Positions 1 to 10,438 of a stretch of DNA of 64,000 nucleotides are shown here, one piece after another. The position numbers and the translations under genes were made by a program. Below the pieces are notes generated by a model, which was not told where the DNA came from, ran no database searches, and was given only the letters and a program-made list of their open reading frames with translations. Each line of letters starts with the position of its first letter. Position 1 is the stretch's first letter. The DNA is from Rotaria macrura (lineage: Eukaryota > Rotifera > Eurotatoria > Philodinida > Philodinidae): positions 1 to 64,000 of the forward strand of contig OENT01000316.1 of the NCBI GenBank assembly GCA_900239685.1, written 5' to 3'.

Positions 1-1628
1 ATAATAGTCTCACACTACTTAAAAGAAGATATGTCAAAAATTTTCCGACAGAATTAGGGAAATGGACTGTACGAAAGATATTTCGAAGAATTCTTTTTAT
101 TTTGAGAATAACTCGATTTTGAAAAATTATAAAGTCGTGATCTTTTTTTCAAATATGTGAAATAAAGAGTTCAACAAAAACTGCATAAGCAACTTCCTTT
201 TGGAAAGCAAACTTATCTTCGACTTATTTAATACTGTAGGAAATAGTCCTAAATGGGACCTACTCGTTTTGAATATGGGAGCTACAATAAAAACATGCCA
301 ATACGGATTTATTTTTATAGTTTTCATAGAGCTTTTCATGATATATCTGTTAAAGGAAGAGCTAAGACTATATGTTATGGTTGATTGCTGCTGAGATACT
401 TGCAAAAAACTAACTGTCACAAACATTATGACTCACTCGGTAGGCAACTATATCAAGTATACATAAAAGATTAACTGTAACAAAAGCAAATAATCTATGC
501 ATATCTTCAAATTTTAAAGAAATCGTAAATATATTAAAGTTATTCAGTGCAGATCGGTTTAGATCTATTCTAAAGTCTTTCCGGTTTTGATTTGATTCGG
601 GTCAAAAAAAGCACGAACCGATTCCATGGCTGGTGTACAAACTAAATTTCCACAGTAAAGATCGATAGTATTTATATTCTACTCTGGTATCAGCAAGTAG
701 AACGAATTCGAGTTATCTAGTACGAATTACTCTTGACATATAACTGATCACTAGAAAAGAAACTAAAACCAATCTCAATAGACGCTCGATGTTTTTAATC
801 AGTCAGTGTCATTTTCTTGTACATGAAAACCATGCAAATTATTTTAGGTTTAACTTCTTTTTCCTTTATAGAATGATATGGAATATGTTCTCATATTTGC
901 CATTGTTCGAATTAAAAAAATTGATATTTTGGCTTTGATCAATAGAAATTCTGAAAAATAAATATCCTAAATCTCTGTAACATTATGCAAAATTTGCATC
1001 GTCATAGTAATTACATGATACAGATCATACGTGAACATACTTTGATAAGACATGGAAGAATATAAGAAGAGAAAAAAGATCACATGTACAGATATATTAC
1101 CAGAAACTAAAAGAATTATTGTTGATATTTTATCTTATTAATGAAACATGATTATCATTCCGACATATCTAATTAATGATAGCAAGTATCAATGTTCGTT
1201 TGATTTCTTGTAAATGATGCAGATAGAATAGAAAAGACTTAAGTAAAACGATGTGTATGTTAACGGCAAGAATACATGCACTCATCATTTCTATGCCTTT
1301 TTTTTTATGCAAACAGATAGAACATGTTGTTGAGAAATTCTTCGAGAACGTCTACCAGTTTAGGAATCTAACTTCTTGTTCTACATCGAAAGATCAGATT
1401 AGACAAAGAAGACATTATGCTTAAACATATTATATAGTTCATGAAATTGAACTGATCAAGTGTTTAAAAATCTTAGTCGGTAACAGATAAGTATTATTTT
1501 TCGATTGAAAGAAGAATTTCTGAAAAATGTTTCATATGTGAACATTCATCGAAGATTTGAAAAATAGCACAAACAATTGAGAAAATACGTTTTTTCTGAA
1601 CATTCACCCACATATGATTTAGATAATC
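1..1628. other. intergenic, no gene seen
   Basis: AT-rich sequence with frequent stops in all frames. The short open frames at 127-426 (-) and 200-394 (+) overlap each other, lack recognisable motifs and are not supported by splice sites. I see no repeat or RNA gene here. Confidence 0.6.
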
Positions 1629-2153
1629 ATGGCATCTATAGGTCAATGGTGTATGAATCTTTGTAAAGATTTTAAAGCGTATGTATTTGCTCGTGTTTCA
1701 TTCTTTTTAGCATTGTTTGAATAAAATAGATTTGCTCTTCGAGGAAATGTTGTGGATTTAGCCATCGGTATTATTATTGGTACGGCATTTACGAATGTTG
1801 TTCAATCACTCGTTACTGATATTGTTACACCTCCATTCGGTCTCATATTGGGAGGCGTTGATTTTGTAAATTTAACAATTGAAATGAAAAATTTCGTTTA
1901 TAAAGATCAACCGCCTGTTGTTATACGCTATGGCAAATTTATACAAACAATTATTTCTTTCTCTATCGTCGCATTTGTACTCTTCTTTGTTATACAAACC
2001 ATCAATCGATTACAGAAGTTAGCTCGTAGAAATAAGACAACGAATGAAAATAACGCTGACACTGAAATAAATGAAGAAGTTAAAGTATTATGTGAAATCC
2101 GAGACTTATTGGCACAACAATCATCTGCCAATATTTCGTCAAGACAATTATAA
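1629..2153 (+). CDS. mscL-like: MscL-type mechanosensitive channel, copy 1
   Basis: Large-conductance mechanosensitive channel, a homopentameric membrane pore that opens under membrane tension and releases osmolytes. Exon 1 is 1629-1678 (ATG GCA TCT..., 50 nt). The intron is 1679-1729 (GTATGT...ATAG, 51 nt), and exon 2 is 1730-2153. Together they give 157 aa. The joined reading runs into the family hallmark FALRGNVVDLAIGIIIGTAF (pore helix TM1). It continues with the periplasmic loop, TM2 beginning near IRYGKFIQTII, and the cytoplasmic helix EEVKVLCEIRDLL. Length is slightly above the usual bacterial 130-150 aa because of a short Cys-containing N-terminal extension. An AG lies directly before the leader (GATTTAG, ATG 7 nt later), which could be a trans-splice acceptor. 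An AATAAA lies at 2234-2239. MscL is bacterial/archaeal/fungal rather than a standard animal gene, so horizontal origin is likely (inference). Copy 2 lies 0.6 kb downstream. Confidence 0.95.
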
Positions 2154-2779
2154 TAGATGATAACATTATGTCTTCTTCGTTTATAGAATAATTTACATGA
2201 AAACATTTATTTAGAGTGATGCTGTTTTTTCGAAATAAATATTTCATAAACTTTCTCTCGTAGAACATTGAATATCACATCAGAGCGACGCGATCAATGT
2301 GTTCGTAAATGTTGTATTGGAGTAACTGGCAACAACCAGCTTAAAACATGATGCATTTAATATGTAAATCAAACTTATTTCAAGTATATTATAATAAACA
2401 TATGCTACAAGTCGAAAGAAATTGAATTGATATATGTACGTCTATGAAAGAAATCCCACATGTAGAGTTCTTTTCATACTTTTTCGAATTCATAAGCTTG
2501 ATGTTAAATTACTAGATACCATACATGTGAATTACTAACGTAATTAATTTCTTTTTGTTCGCATACTTTCATCATCAAAGACAAAATTCAACATTGAAAA
2601 ATTTCCAACAAGAAATATGTATGACTGCCTCTCAGAACATTTAAGTTCCCTCTCTATGATTGTGAATACCGCGCAGTCAATTTTTATTCTTCGCTTTGCA
2701 TTTTCTTTATTATACATACACAGTAGCTAAAGAATACAATCTAGTAGAGGAACTATAATATCCTAACATTCAATTGTAT

Positions 2780-3873
2780 ATGGCTACCGTTTGTGGTTGT
2801 TGTCGGAATTTCTGTAAAGATTTTAAAGCGTACGTATTTTGTGGTTTATTTATAATTTTAAACATAATCGAAAAGAAAAAACAAAGGATTTTATCCATTG
2901 ATAAGAACAGTATCGTATTATTTTTCAGACCATTACAATGATTACTATAGTATGATGTTCTATCATACTGCTTTCTTCATTGTGTTGTCATTAGAAGAAT
3001 ATAGTTATATATTGGGATGATTTCAGTGCAAACAATGGTTAAATTTCCTATAGGAAAAAGCTGTTCATTCAATTTCTGAGGGATAAAAATGTGAAACATG
3101 ATGCAGCTGCTATTGGTAATTCTCTACAAAAAGATCTTTTTATGCAAATTAGGGCATATTTGTTCATCGCGTTGCTTACTGTACAGTATAGAAATTTATT
3201 TATTTATTACAACATTAATTAGCTGATTTCTTTGTCCTGATCTGCGGAGAATTAGAATTTCTACCCAGTTGCACTTCCATATTCCTTTTGCATCGTGTTT
3301 AACGAAATCCGAGTGAAAGAAACGATGTAAACGGATTTAATGAATATTCTATCATTGAAGTATATTGCATGATGACAACATAGGATTATACTCAAATGTA
3401 ATGATTAGGTTTAGAGTCAAGCACAATAGTCATTTCCTTTTATATATATATCCTTTGATTTTCATAGTTTTGCTCTTCGTGGAAATGTTGTGGATTTAGC
3501 CATCGGTATTATTATTGGTACGGCATTTACGAATGTTGTTCAATCACTTGTCAATGATATTATTACACCTCCATTCGGTCTCATATTGGGAGGCGTTGAT
3601 TTTGTTAATTTAACGATTAAAATGAAAAATTTCGTTTATAAAGATCAGCCGCCTGTTGTTATACGCTATGGCAAATTTATACAAACAATAATATCCTTAC
3701 TGATCATGGCATTGACATTGTTCTTCATAATTAAATGTATAACTCAAATACGTCAACTTGCAAAACGCAAAGCACAAAACGAAGAAATTGTTCATCTTGA
3801 ACCAAGTGAAGAAGTTAAAGTATTATGTGAGATTCGAGATTTGCTAGCAAAACAATCTTCAACACAAACGTAG
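2780..3873 (+). CDS. mscL-like: MscL-type mechanosensitive channel, copy 2
   Basis: Tandem paralogue of the channel at 1629-2153. Exon 1 is 2780-2829 (50 nt), the intron is 2830-3467 (638 nt, GTACGT...CATAG), and exon 2 is 3468-3873, giving 151 aa. The intron sits at the same codon and phase as in copy 1: GC|T Ala just before FALRGNVVD. The TM1 and loop region is almost identical to copy 1 at the nucleotide level. The second half of TM2 and the linker have diverged (here LLIMALTLFFIIKCITQIRQLAKRKAQ). The C-terminal EEVKVLCEIRDLLAKQ helix is retained. All features of a working channel are present and no frame break is seen. An AATAAA lies at 3955-3960. The first-exon peptides differ except for the end (CKDFKA), so the conserved part starts at the splice junction. 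Confidence 0.94.
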
Positions 3874-5492
3874 AGAAAATTTTATATTCGTTTTTTTTTT
3901 CATCGATATAGAAACAAATATTAATACTTATGATATTAGAAAAAGCTAAAACCAAATAAAATATAGATTTATCAATCGTGTAGTTATATTTCTACTAACG
4001 AAAGAATTCTACTTGACATCAATGTGATTCTTCGGTTTTTATCGAACGTGTTTGATCATACGAATCACTTAGAATAAGATCGATGTTCCAGATACTCATC
4101 TAATTTTTTACATGATCTTTACAAGCATCGAACGTTGAAAAAAAATAAATGAAATGGTTTTCGATCACTTTTCGTATTATTTTCTTCTTGTAGTTGCTGC
4201 AACTATGAATAAGTGAAGCATGGATTTCTCCTCGTTGTCGTAATCAAGAACTGCTCGGTAAAACATAATTGAACTAAATTTTGAATTTCAAAGACTATGA
4301 GCTAACAGATAGACGGAAGGAGTGAGCTTCTATAAATTTTTAGTATAAATATTTATGTCAACAGAATGTATTGACATGGATAAGAGATGTGTACAGGGTA
4401 AAGCCAAGATTTGTGCGCCCTGGAAAATATAAAAATCAGATAATTTTCAAAACGATTGCTATGTTTTACTTTAAAAAAAATGATATCTCGAATTTAATTA
4501 TTGGACGGTTACTATTTAGAACTATCATATATTTATGAACATCGAACATACTAATGATGTATGTATATTTATAAGTATTGCTAACGTTTTTTTTCAATTC
4601 GACTGCGTCAAAGGAACAAGATTTGACATCTAATATCTGCTATACTTTCGATTGACTTTATGCTGTTGAATTATCCTTCTTCTGATAAGACAGTGTCAGG
4701 TAGAGAAAAGTAGACTTAATAAAGTGAACAATGTTATGCCTATGAAATCAATTGGGCTACAATAAACACGTTAACATGCTTCGTTCTTTTTTTCTCAACT
4801 ATCTCACATTCCATGAAAAAAAATATATAAAAAATTGTTTAAAATTTATTATTGTTTTTACTATTCATATTTTGATTTTTCTATAATTTGTGATGACATT
4901 TTATTAATCAAATTAGAAAGATTCACAAACAAAACTCATCACATTAATTATTAAACACTACAACGATGTGATTTCAAGGAATATTTTTTATCATTCTATC
5001 GTACACGACAGAATAGGGAATAAAATTTCTATATAAAATTTTTTTTTACTAAGGTAGAATGGAAAAAGTGCAATTTAGATATCTCTGATATGAACGCTAC
5101 ACTAAGATTCAAATCAATTGAATTCTTCGTAGTTTATCTGTTTGTTCTATCTGTCGATATTTGCGTCTAGACAATGTATCATTCATGATCTTTAAGAAAT
5201 CATTTTCTTCGATAAGTATTTTCGACAAATGATATTCATGTTACTATTTAAACATGACTAAAAACACGTTAGTACACCAAAACCTTTTCACTTGTATTCT
5301 ATTGATAGAACGAATCACAAATATTCTATGCTTGTAAGCTGGCATTACGGCATGATTTTTATCGTTTATTTGCTATATCTCCGTAAAAGCACACTATGCT
5401 TACATCCGGCTACCCTAGTCAGTCATTGAAGCATTGATTTATGAGATTGTTAGTTATTATGATTTTTGTTACATCGACCATCAAATAGCAAC
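3874..5492. other. intergenic, no gene seen
   Basis: AT-rich spacer between the second channel gene and the pentapeptide gene. Short homopolymer A/T runs only; no supported open frame, tRNA-like fold or inverted repeat. Confidence 0.55.
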
Positions 5493-7424
5493 ATGATTTT
5501 GCATGATCGTAGTATTCAAACAGATCAATCTGGATTGCATTCAATTCCTAATATACAGATCAGAGATGCCCTTAAATTCGTATCATCTTTACTTCTACCA
5601 GCCATGTTAGGTATTGTGACACTTATTATGAGTAATCAGCAACAGAAAACATCCATGCAGCAACGTATTGAAGATCAAAATATAGCTGAACTAAATCGTC
5701 AGTTGGAAAGTACTCTTGATGAAAATCGTCATCAAAACGAACTACTCGATAAGTACATTAAAGAAATGGGTAAACTTTTACAGAATAACCGTGGATCATT
5801 GATTACTTTATCATCTGTGGCTACCCTTGCTCGTGTAAAAACACTCAATGTTCTTCGTCAGGTAGATTCCAAACGTGATGTTCGTATTATTCGATTTCTT
5901 CACGACGCCAAACAACTGACTAGAACACACAATCAATCGGCTTTGGATTTGTCGACAGTTGAACTGCGAGATATTGATTTTCGTGAGTCAGCCATCAACC
6001 GAAAACAGCTAGATAGTTTATCATTGTCTAACACTCTGATATTTAATGGCACGTTTACGGGTTTAACAATGAGAGATTCACATTTCCCTCGTGTTTATTT
6101 TGAAAATGTCGATGTCTCAGCGACTGAGCTTCATGCAGGAGACTTTTCCGAGAGTACTTTTAATATTAGCGATTTTTCCTTTTCTCAATTGGATCATACC
6201 GATTTCAAGCATGCCAAATTTTGCAATGTGAATTTTTCATTTACTCCATTCAATCACGTTACTTTTGAATCAACTACATTCGAAAATGTTAACTTATCAT
6301 TTACCAACCATTTCACAGTCGATTTTCAATCTGCACGATTTGTAAATGTTAATTTTTCATTCACTCCACTACAGAACATCAATTTTACATTCTCTAAATT
6401 ACATAACGTCAGTTTTTCTTTTGCTGAACTACAGAATATTGATTTTTCATTCGCTGAATTGTATAATGTCGACTTCTCATCTGCTCGACTTCTAAATGTG
6501 ATGTTTGAATCTAGCAATTTGTCGTATTCGCAGTTTCATTCAACCATTCTAGGTAATGGAGATTACGTCTAATGCAATGATACGTATGTATATTTTACGT
6601 ATTCATTTAGACGTAGTTAGTTTTAGCAATGCAACGATTTTTCATGCAGAATTCGAGTTCACCGAATGCCGTGATACCAATTTCAGTCAAGTGCATATAT
6701 CGACATCAAAATTTTTACATACTAACGCTCGAAAAGCTATTTTCAAAGATGCTCACTTAACTGAAGTTGATTTTAATCAGAGCAACATCTGTGGAGCCGA
6801 TTTTTCTAATGCCACAATTAAAGACAGTTCACTATCGACTGCTCTATCGATTAGGAATATTCTATTACCGAACGGTACATATGGCCATGATGTAAATCTA
6901 ATCAACGATAGTCATATTGATTGTAATAATTCTCTTTTAATACACTGGAAACTTGAAATAGGTGAAGTTACTACAATGAGTACTGCCAACGGATGTCATG
7001 TCTCGTTACTGTCCTACAATATTGGCTCGATTATGATGCGAAACATTCACATACCTGATAGTTGGCGATCTCAACAGTGGCCATCGTCACAAATCTTATT
7101 CAGTGTTCGTATGGGAGAAGATGTTTCTATACGATTAATTCAAATCGATAGCATTGGAAAAGTTGTTGATAGAAAAAATTTGAGTAAGTTAATGAATATA
7201 AACTTTGTTTCACGATAACTTTTTATTTTTACCAAGGCTCCAATGCAAGTAATATGCCAATCACATTACATAAAAATACAAAAGAACTGAATGTTTCCAT
7301 TCTATTACTACCACAACAGAATCAATCTCATGCTAACAACAGCTGGTTCGACAGTCTTCAACTATTGATTGACTACGACAGACACTTTGAATTTTCATCA
7401 TGTATGCAATTAGAGAGCTCGTGA
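5493..7424 (+). CDS. membrane-anchored pentapeptide-repeat protein
   Basis: Three-exon model: 5493-6552, 6617-7183 and 7237-7424. Introns are 64 nt (GTAATG...GTAG) and 53 nt (GTAAGT...CCAAG), and both keep the frame. The N-terminus is polar, followed by one transmembrane segment (about residues 31-48, SSLLLPAMLGIVTLIM), then a Gln/Glu-rich coiled coil (about 49-100). A long run of A(D/N)LXX-type repeats follows, with a ten-residue beat such as NVNFSFTPF, NINFTFSKL and NIDFSFAEL. This predicts a right-handed quadrilateral beta-helix. The repeats continue across intron 1 (NFSQVHI, EVDFNQSNI, GADFSNATI). The C-terminal about 190 residues are a separate, unrecognised region. The start is the first in-frame ATG; the frame is open 27 nt upstream, so a short 5' exon is possible (AG lies just before CAACATG). 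Pentapeptide proteins are mainly bacterial, and membrane-tethered versions are frequent in bdelloids. Function unknown. Confidence 0.75.
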
Positions 7425-7979
7425 GAGTGCACATCTTCCCATCGGCGAAAGTGACTTTACTTGTCAAAATACTACGCGTCAAAGAATCAAAACGATGAAA
7501 ATCGAAAGTCATTCTGAACTTTGGAACCATAATTTTAGGGAAAATTTAATCAGATCTAGTTCACGTTTATGATCGAGTATATCATTAGTGGTTGTGCGTG
7601 AGATATCAACTAATCGAGGAATACTGCTTAGAACGAAGAAGTCATTGAGTAATCTTCTCCGTAAGTCTATGACCTTGGAGTTACCATAGTAGTTGCAAAG
7701 GTAAACAATAGTGACAAATGAACTGTCAAGCATTCTTTAGAATCTATCCGGATGTTCATTGATCTAGTGAATCTCCTCAATAAGTAGCAGAATTAAGAGG
7801 GTCTTCTGAAAGTAGAGAACAGCCTATTTTTCCTTAGGGCATCGTATTTATTAACAATATGAGGAAAGTTAAAAACTGTTATAAATCATGAATTTGAGAG
7901 AATAGAATATAATATTTCGAATGTTCATCTATTTCTGATGAATGAACGTGCTCGTCTCAGTTAAATACTTTTTTCACAG
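7425..7979. other. gap between pentapeptide gene and orphan exon
   Basis: No coding exon supported. Open frames on the minus strand at 7333-7530 and 7509-7733 are antisense or non-repetitive and have no motif; I treat them as chance. Confidence 0.45.
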
Positions 7980-8182
7980 AAACAGCACGTTGTTGTTTAG
8001 AAAGAGATGATATCACTTTTTCTGAACTGAAAACGATATTTAGTAAAAAGCCATGGTTATATCTAACATACAAAAAATTAAATATTGAAGATCAATTGAA
8101 GACTAAGGCGTATCAGAAACATGAACATCTCATTGTATCTATCGATAGAGCCGATACATACAATTATAATGATGAATATTGA
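7980..8182 (+). CDS. orphan terminal exon, unknown product
   Basis: A 67-codon open frame follows a good acceptor (TTTTTTCACAG at 7969-7979) and ends at TGA 8180-8182. The peptide begins ETARCCLERDDITFSELK and contains KKPWLYLTYKKLNIEDQL. The codon use looks coding. The upstream partner exon is not visible: joining to the pentapeptide gene through the donor-like GTATGC at 7401 creates an immediate stop. It could be the last exon of a decayed gene or an internal exon of the NHL gene that uses a weak donor near 8137. Product not recognised. Confidence 0.35.
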
Positions 8183-8335
8183 TCATGTACGAATAAAGCG
8201 GGTTTGTCTACTCACCGCAAAATAAATGATAAGAAACACGAAAGCCTTTTTGAAGAAAAATGTCATATTTGGAGTCATTTTCGTGTAAGAAAGAGAGAAT
8301 TTCTTAAACAATAAAGATGTTGATCATTGATTGTA

Positions 8336-9256
8336 GTGAATCCGAACATTTCAATCGATGCTCATTGGGAACACGATGGCATGACTGTTGCTGGAGGTCG
8401 AGAAGAAGGCGTTACTACCAATCAACTCAACCGTCCTCGTAGCGTCTTTGTTGACTATGATGAAACAGTCGTCATAGTTGACAAGTGGAATCATCGCATT
8501 TCACAATGGAAAGCTCAAAATAAGAATGGCCGAGTGATAGCTGGTGTTCATGGTAAAGGTAATCGATTGAATCAATTGAATAATCCAACGGATGTGCTAA
8601 TCGATCATAAGATGAATAGCTTCATCATCTGTGATCGTGGAAATCAACGTGTCGTACGGTGGCCACGTCATACTGACATAAATCCGGAAATTCTTCTCGG
8701 CCAAATCCCTTGTCTTGGCTTGGCTATGGATAATCAACGATACCTGTACGTCTCTGAAACCGAAAACCATGAAGTGAGACGATATCGGATAGGAGACAAT
8801 GATGGAATTCTCGTGGCTGGTGGATATGGACGAGGTGGTGGTCTCAATCAACTGGATTATCCGACATTCATCTTTGTCGATGAACAGCAAACTGTATATG
8901 TGTCGGATAGTAACAATCATCGTGTGATTAAATGGAATAAAGATTCATCGAACGGCATTGTCATTGCTGGTGGTCATGGTTGGGGTAATGCTCTGACAAA
9001 AACGACACATCCTTCAGGATTGTTCGTCGATGCATCGGGTACACTCTATGTAGCAGAAATAGGAAATCATCGAGTAACCCGTTGGGTGCAAGGAGCAAAA
9101 CAGGGTACGGTTATCGTAGGTGATTCTATTCCGGGAAAGAAAGCAAATCAATTGAACTCTCCCATGCGTTTATCCGTTGATAGACATGGTCATCTCTATG
9201 TTGCCGATCAACATAATCATCGTATTCAACGGTTTTTAATTGAAAAGACAATTTAA
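8336..9256 (+). CDS. NHL-repeat six-bladed beta-propeller protein (5' end not resolved)
   Basis: One long exon opens after an acceptor (TTGTAG, ending 8335) and stops at TAA 9254-9256, giving 306 codons before the stop. Six NHL blades are visible. Each has the pattern NQLNxPxxxxVD...(L/I)YVxDxxNHRVxxW...G(I/T)VxAGG; examples are VFVDYDETVVIVDKWNHRI, IFVDEQQTVYVSDSNNHRV and LSVDRHGHLYVADQHNHRI. NHL propellers bind proteins, glycans or RNA; many bdelloid versions are secreted or membrane-bound. The only early in-frame ATG (about 8384) lies inside the conserved GMTVAGG start of blade 1. A normal start must therefore come from an upstream exon that I could not assign. AATAAA lies at 9300-9305. 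Partner and ligand unknown. Confidence 0.85.
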   Translation: MNPNISIDAHWEHDGMTVAGGREEGVTTNQLNRPRSVFVDYDETVVIVDKWNHRISQWKAQNKNGRVIAGVHGKGNRLNQLNNPTDVLIDHKMNSFIICDRGNQRVVRWPRHTDINPEILLGQIPCLGLAMDNQRYLYVSETENHEVRRYRIGDNDGILVAGGYGRGGGLNQLDYPTFIFVDEQQTVYVSDSNNHRVIKWNKDSSNGIVIAGGHGWGNALTKTTHPSGLFVDASGTLYVAEIGNHRVTRWVQGAKQGTVIVGDSIPGKKANQLNSPMRLSVDRHGHLYVADQHNHRIQRFLIEKTI

Positions 9257-10438
9257 GATGGTTTGGTATGTTTTGCTTTCGATTATATAAACGATAACGA
9301 ATAAAAAATCTACGACTGTGCATTGAAATGAAATACACTATCGTATTATTCTAATAGTGAGCTTGAAAATTGTAACGTGCTTGCTAGATGTGATGCCGAC
9401 TCGAAAATAATTTCTAACAGAAATTTTAACAAAACACCTCGATGCATAGGATTGATTCATTCACTTCATACATATGCTTATTCTCACTATGAAAACAATC
9501 TGCTACTCACATAAACGATGATATGAGAATCATCGAGTAAAAGTTTATTCTTGTAGTAACAGACATATGAAAATTTGCCATGCAAAATGCAAGTAAAAAG
9601 AAAACATATTTTCCTTACAGAACGATATTTATTTAGGAATTCTAAGAAATTAAATAGATACAAGAAACACTTGACTATATTAGTCATCAGAAATTGATTC
9701 GAAGCTTGATTTACGAATAGAGCTCTGACAATTAACGTAAGAATTTGTTTTATTTTCTTTCGAATGGTACATGAGTGTCGGCAAAAGAGTTGAATTTTTA
9801 GAGACTATAGCTCAACGTAAATTTACATTTGTTTGAAGCAAAAAAAAACACCTGTTTACCAAAAATGGTGATTCACTTTGTTGCAGTAAAATTAAGATGT
9901 GATAATGATATTGGTTTCAATCAGAATAGCAACAATTATCCAAACAATAGTTACGGATCCATGGATTGTTCACTACAGCTAGAAGAGTATATGAAATGTA
10001 TCATTTCAGTGTGCAATGGAAATTCGAATCTATTACAAATTTTTCTCACAATCACAACTCTGTTTAGCAAAAGAAAGTAAGAAAATGTACAGTCACTGGA
10101 TTTCGCTGTTATCTTAGTAAAAAAAAAGAACAAAATTTTTTTTCACCTTATTTTGATTTCGTAATGAGTTTAAAGATAATTGAAAATAATGGAGTCATGT
10201 TACAAAAACTTTAATGTTTAGTATTGTTCTATTAATTGAAAGATTCAGTTCAATTCATCGGATGTTGCACTGATGATCAGTTTTTCAATGAATACATTGC
10301 CTTTAGCTAGGAATAATATCCAAGAATTTCGGTGTACCAGATTATATGTTCAAAATAATAATGTGCTTCTATCGTTTGCTTGTATCTGACGTTTGAATTG
10401 GTTGGTCGTATTAACTTTACAGGGTATAAGATGAGTTT
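9257..10438. other. intergenic, one doubtful open frame
   Basis: Contains a plus-strand open frame at 9829-10080 with no ATG near its start, a run of Asn/Ser (FNQNSNNYPNNSYG) and no family match. It has no clear splice sites, so I do not call it. The rest is AT-rich spacer. Confidence 0.45.

Noticed and set aside
6326-6517. Minus-strand frame inside the pentapeptide repeats
   Set aside because: Repeated antisense shadow of the decapeptide-beat coding sequence.
7237-8182. Joining the pentapeptide gene to the orphan exon via a donor at 7401
   Set aside because: The phase fits but the joined codon is TAA, so the orphan exon would not be read.
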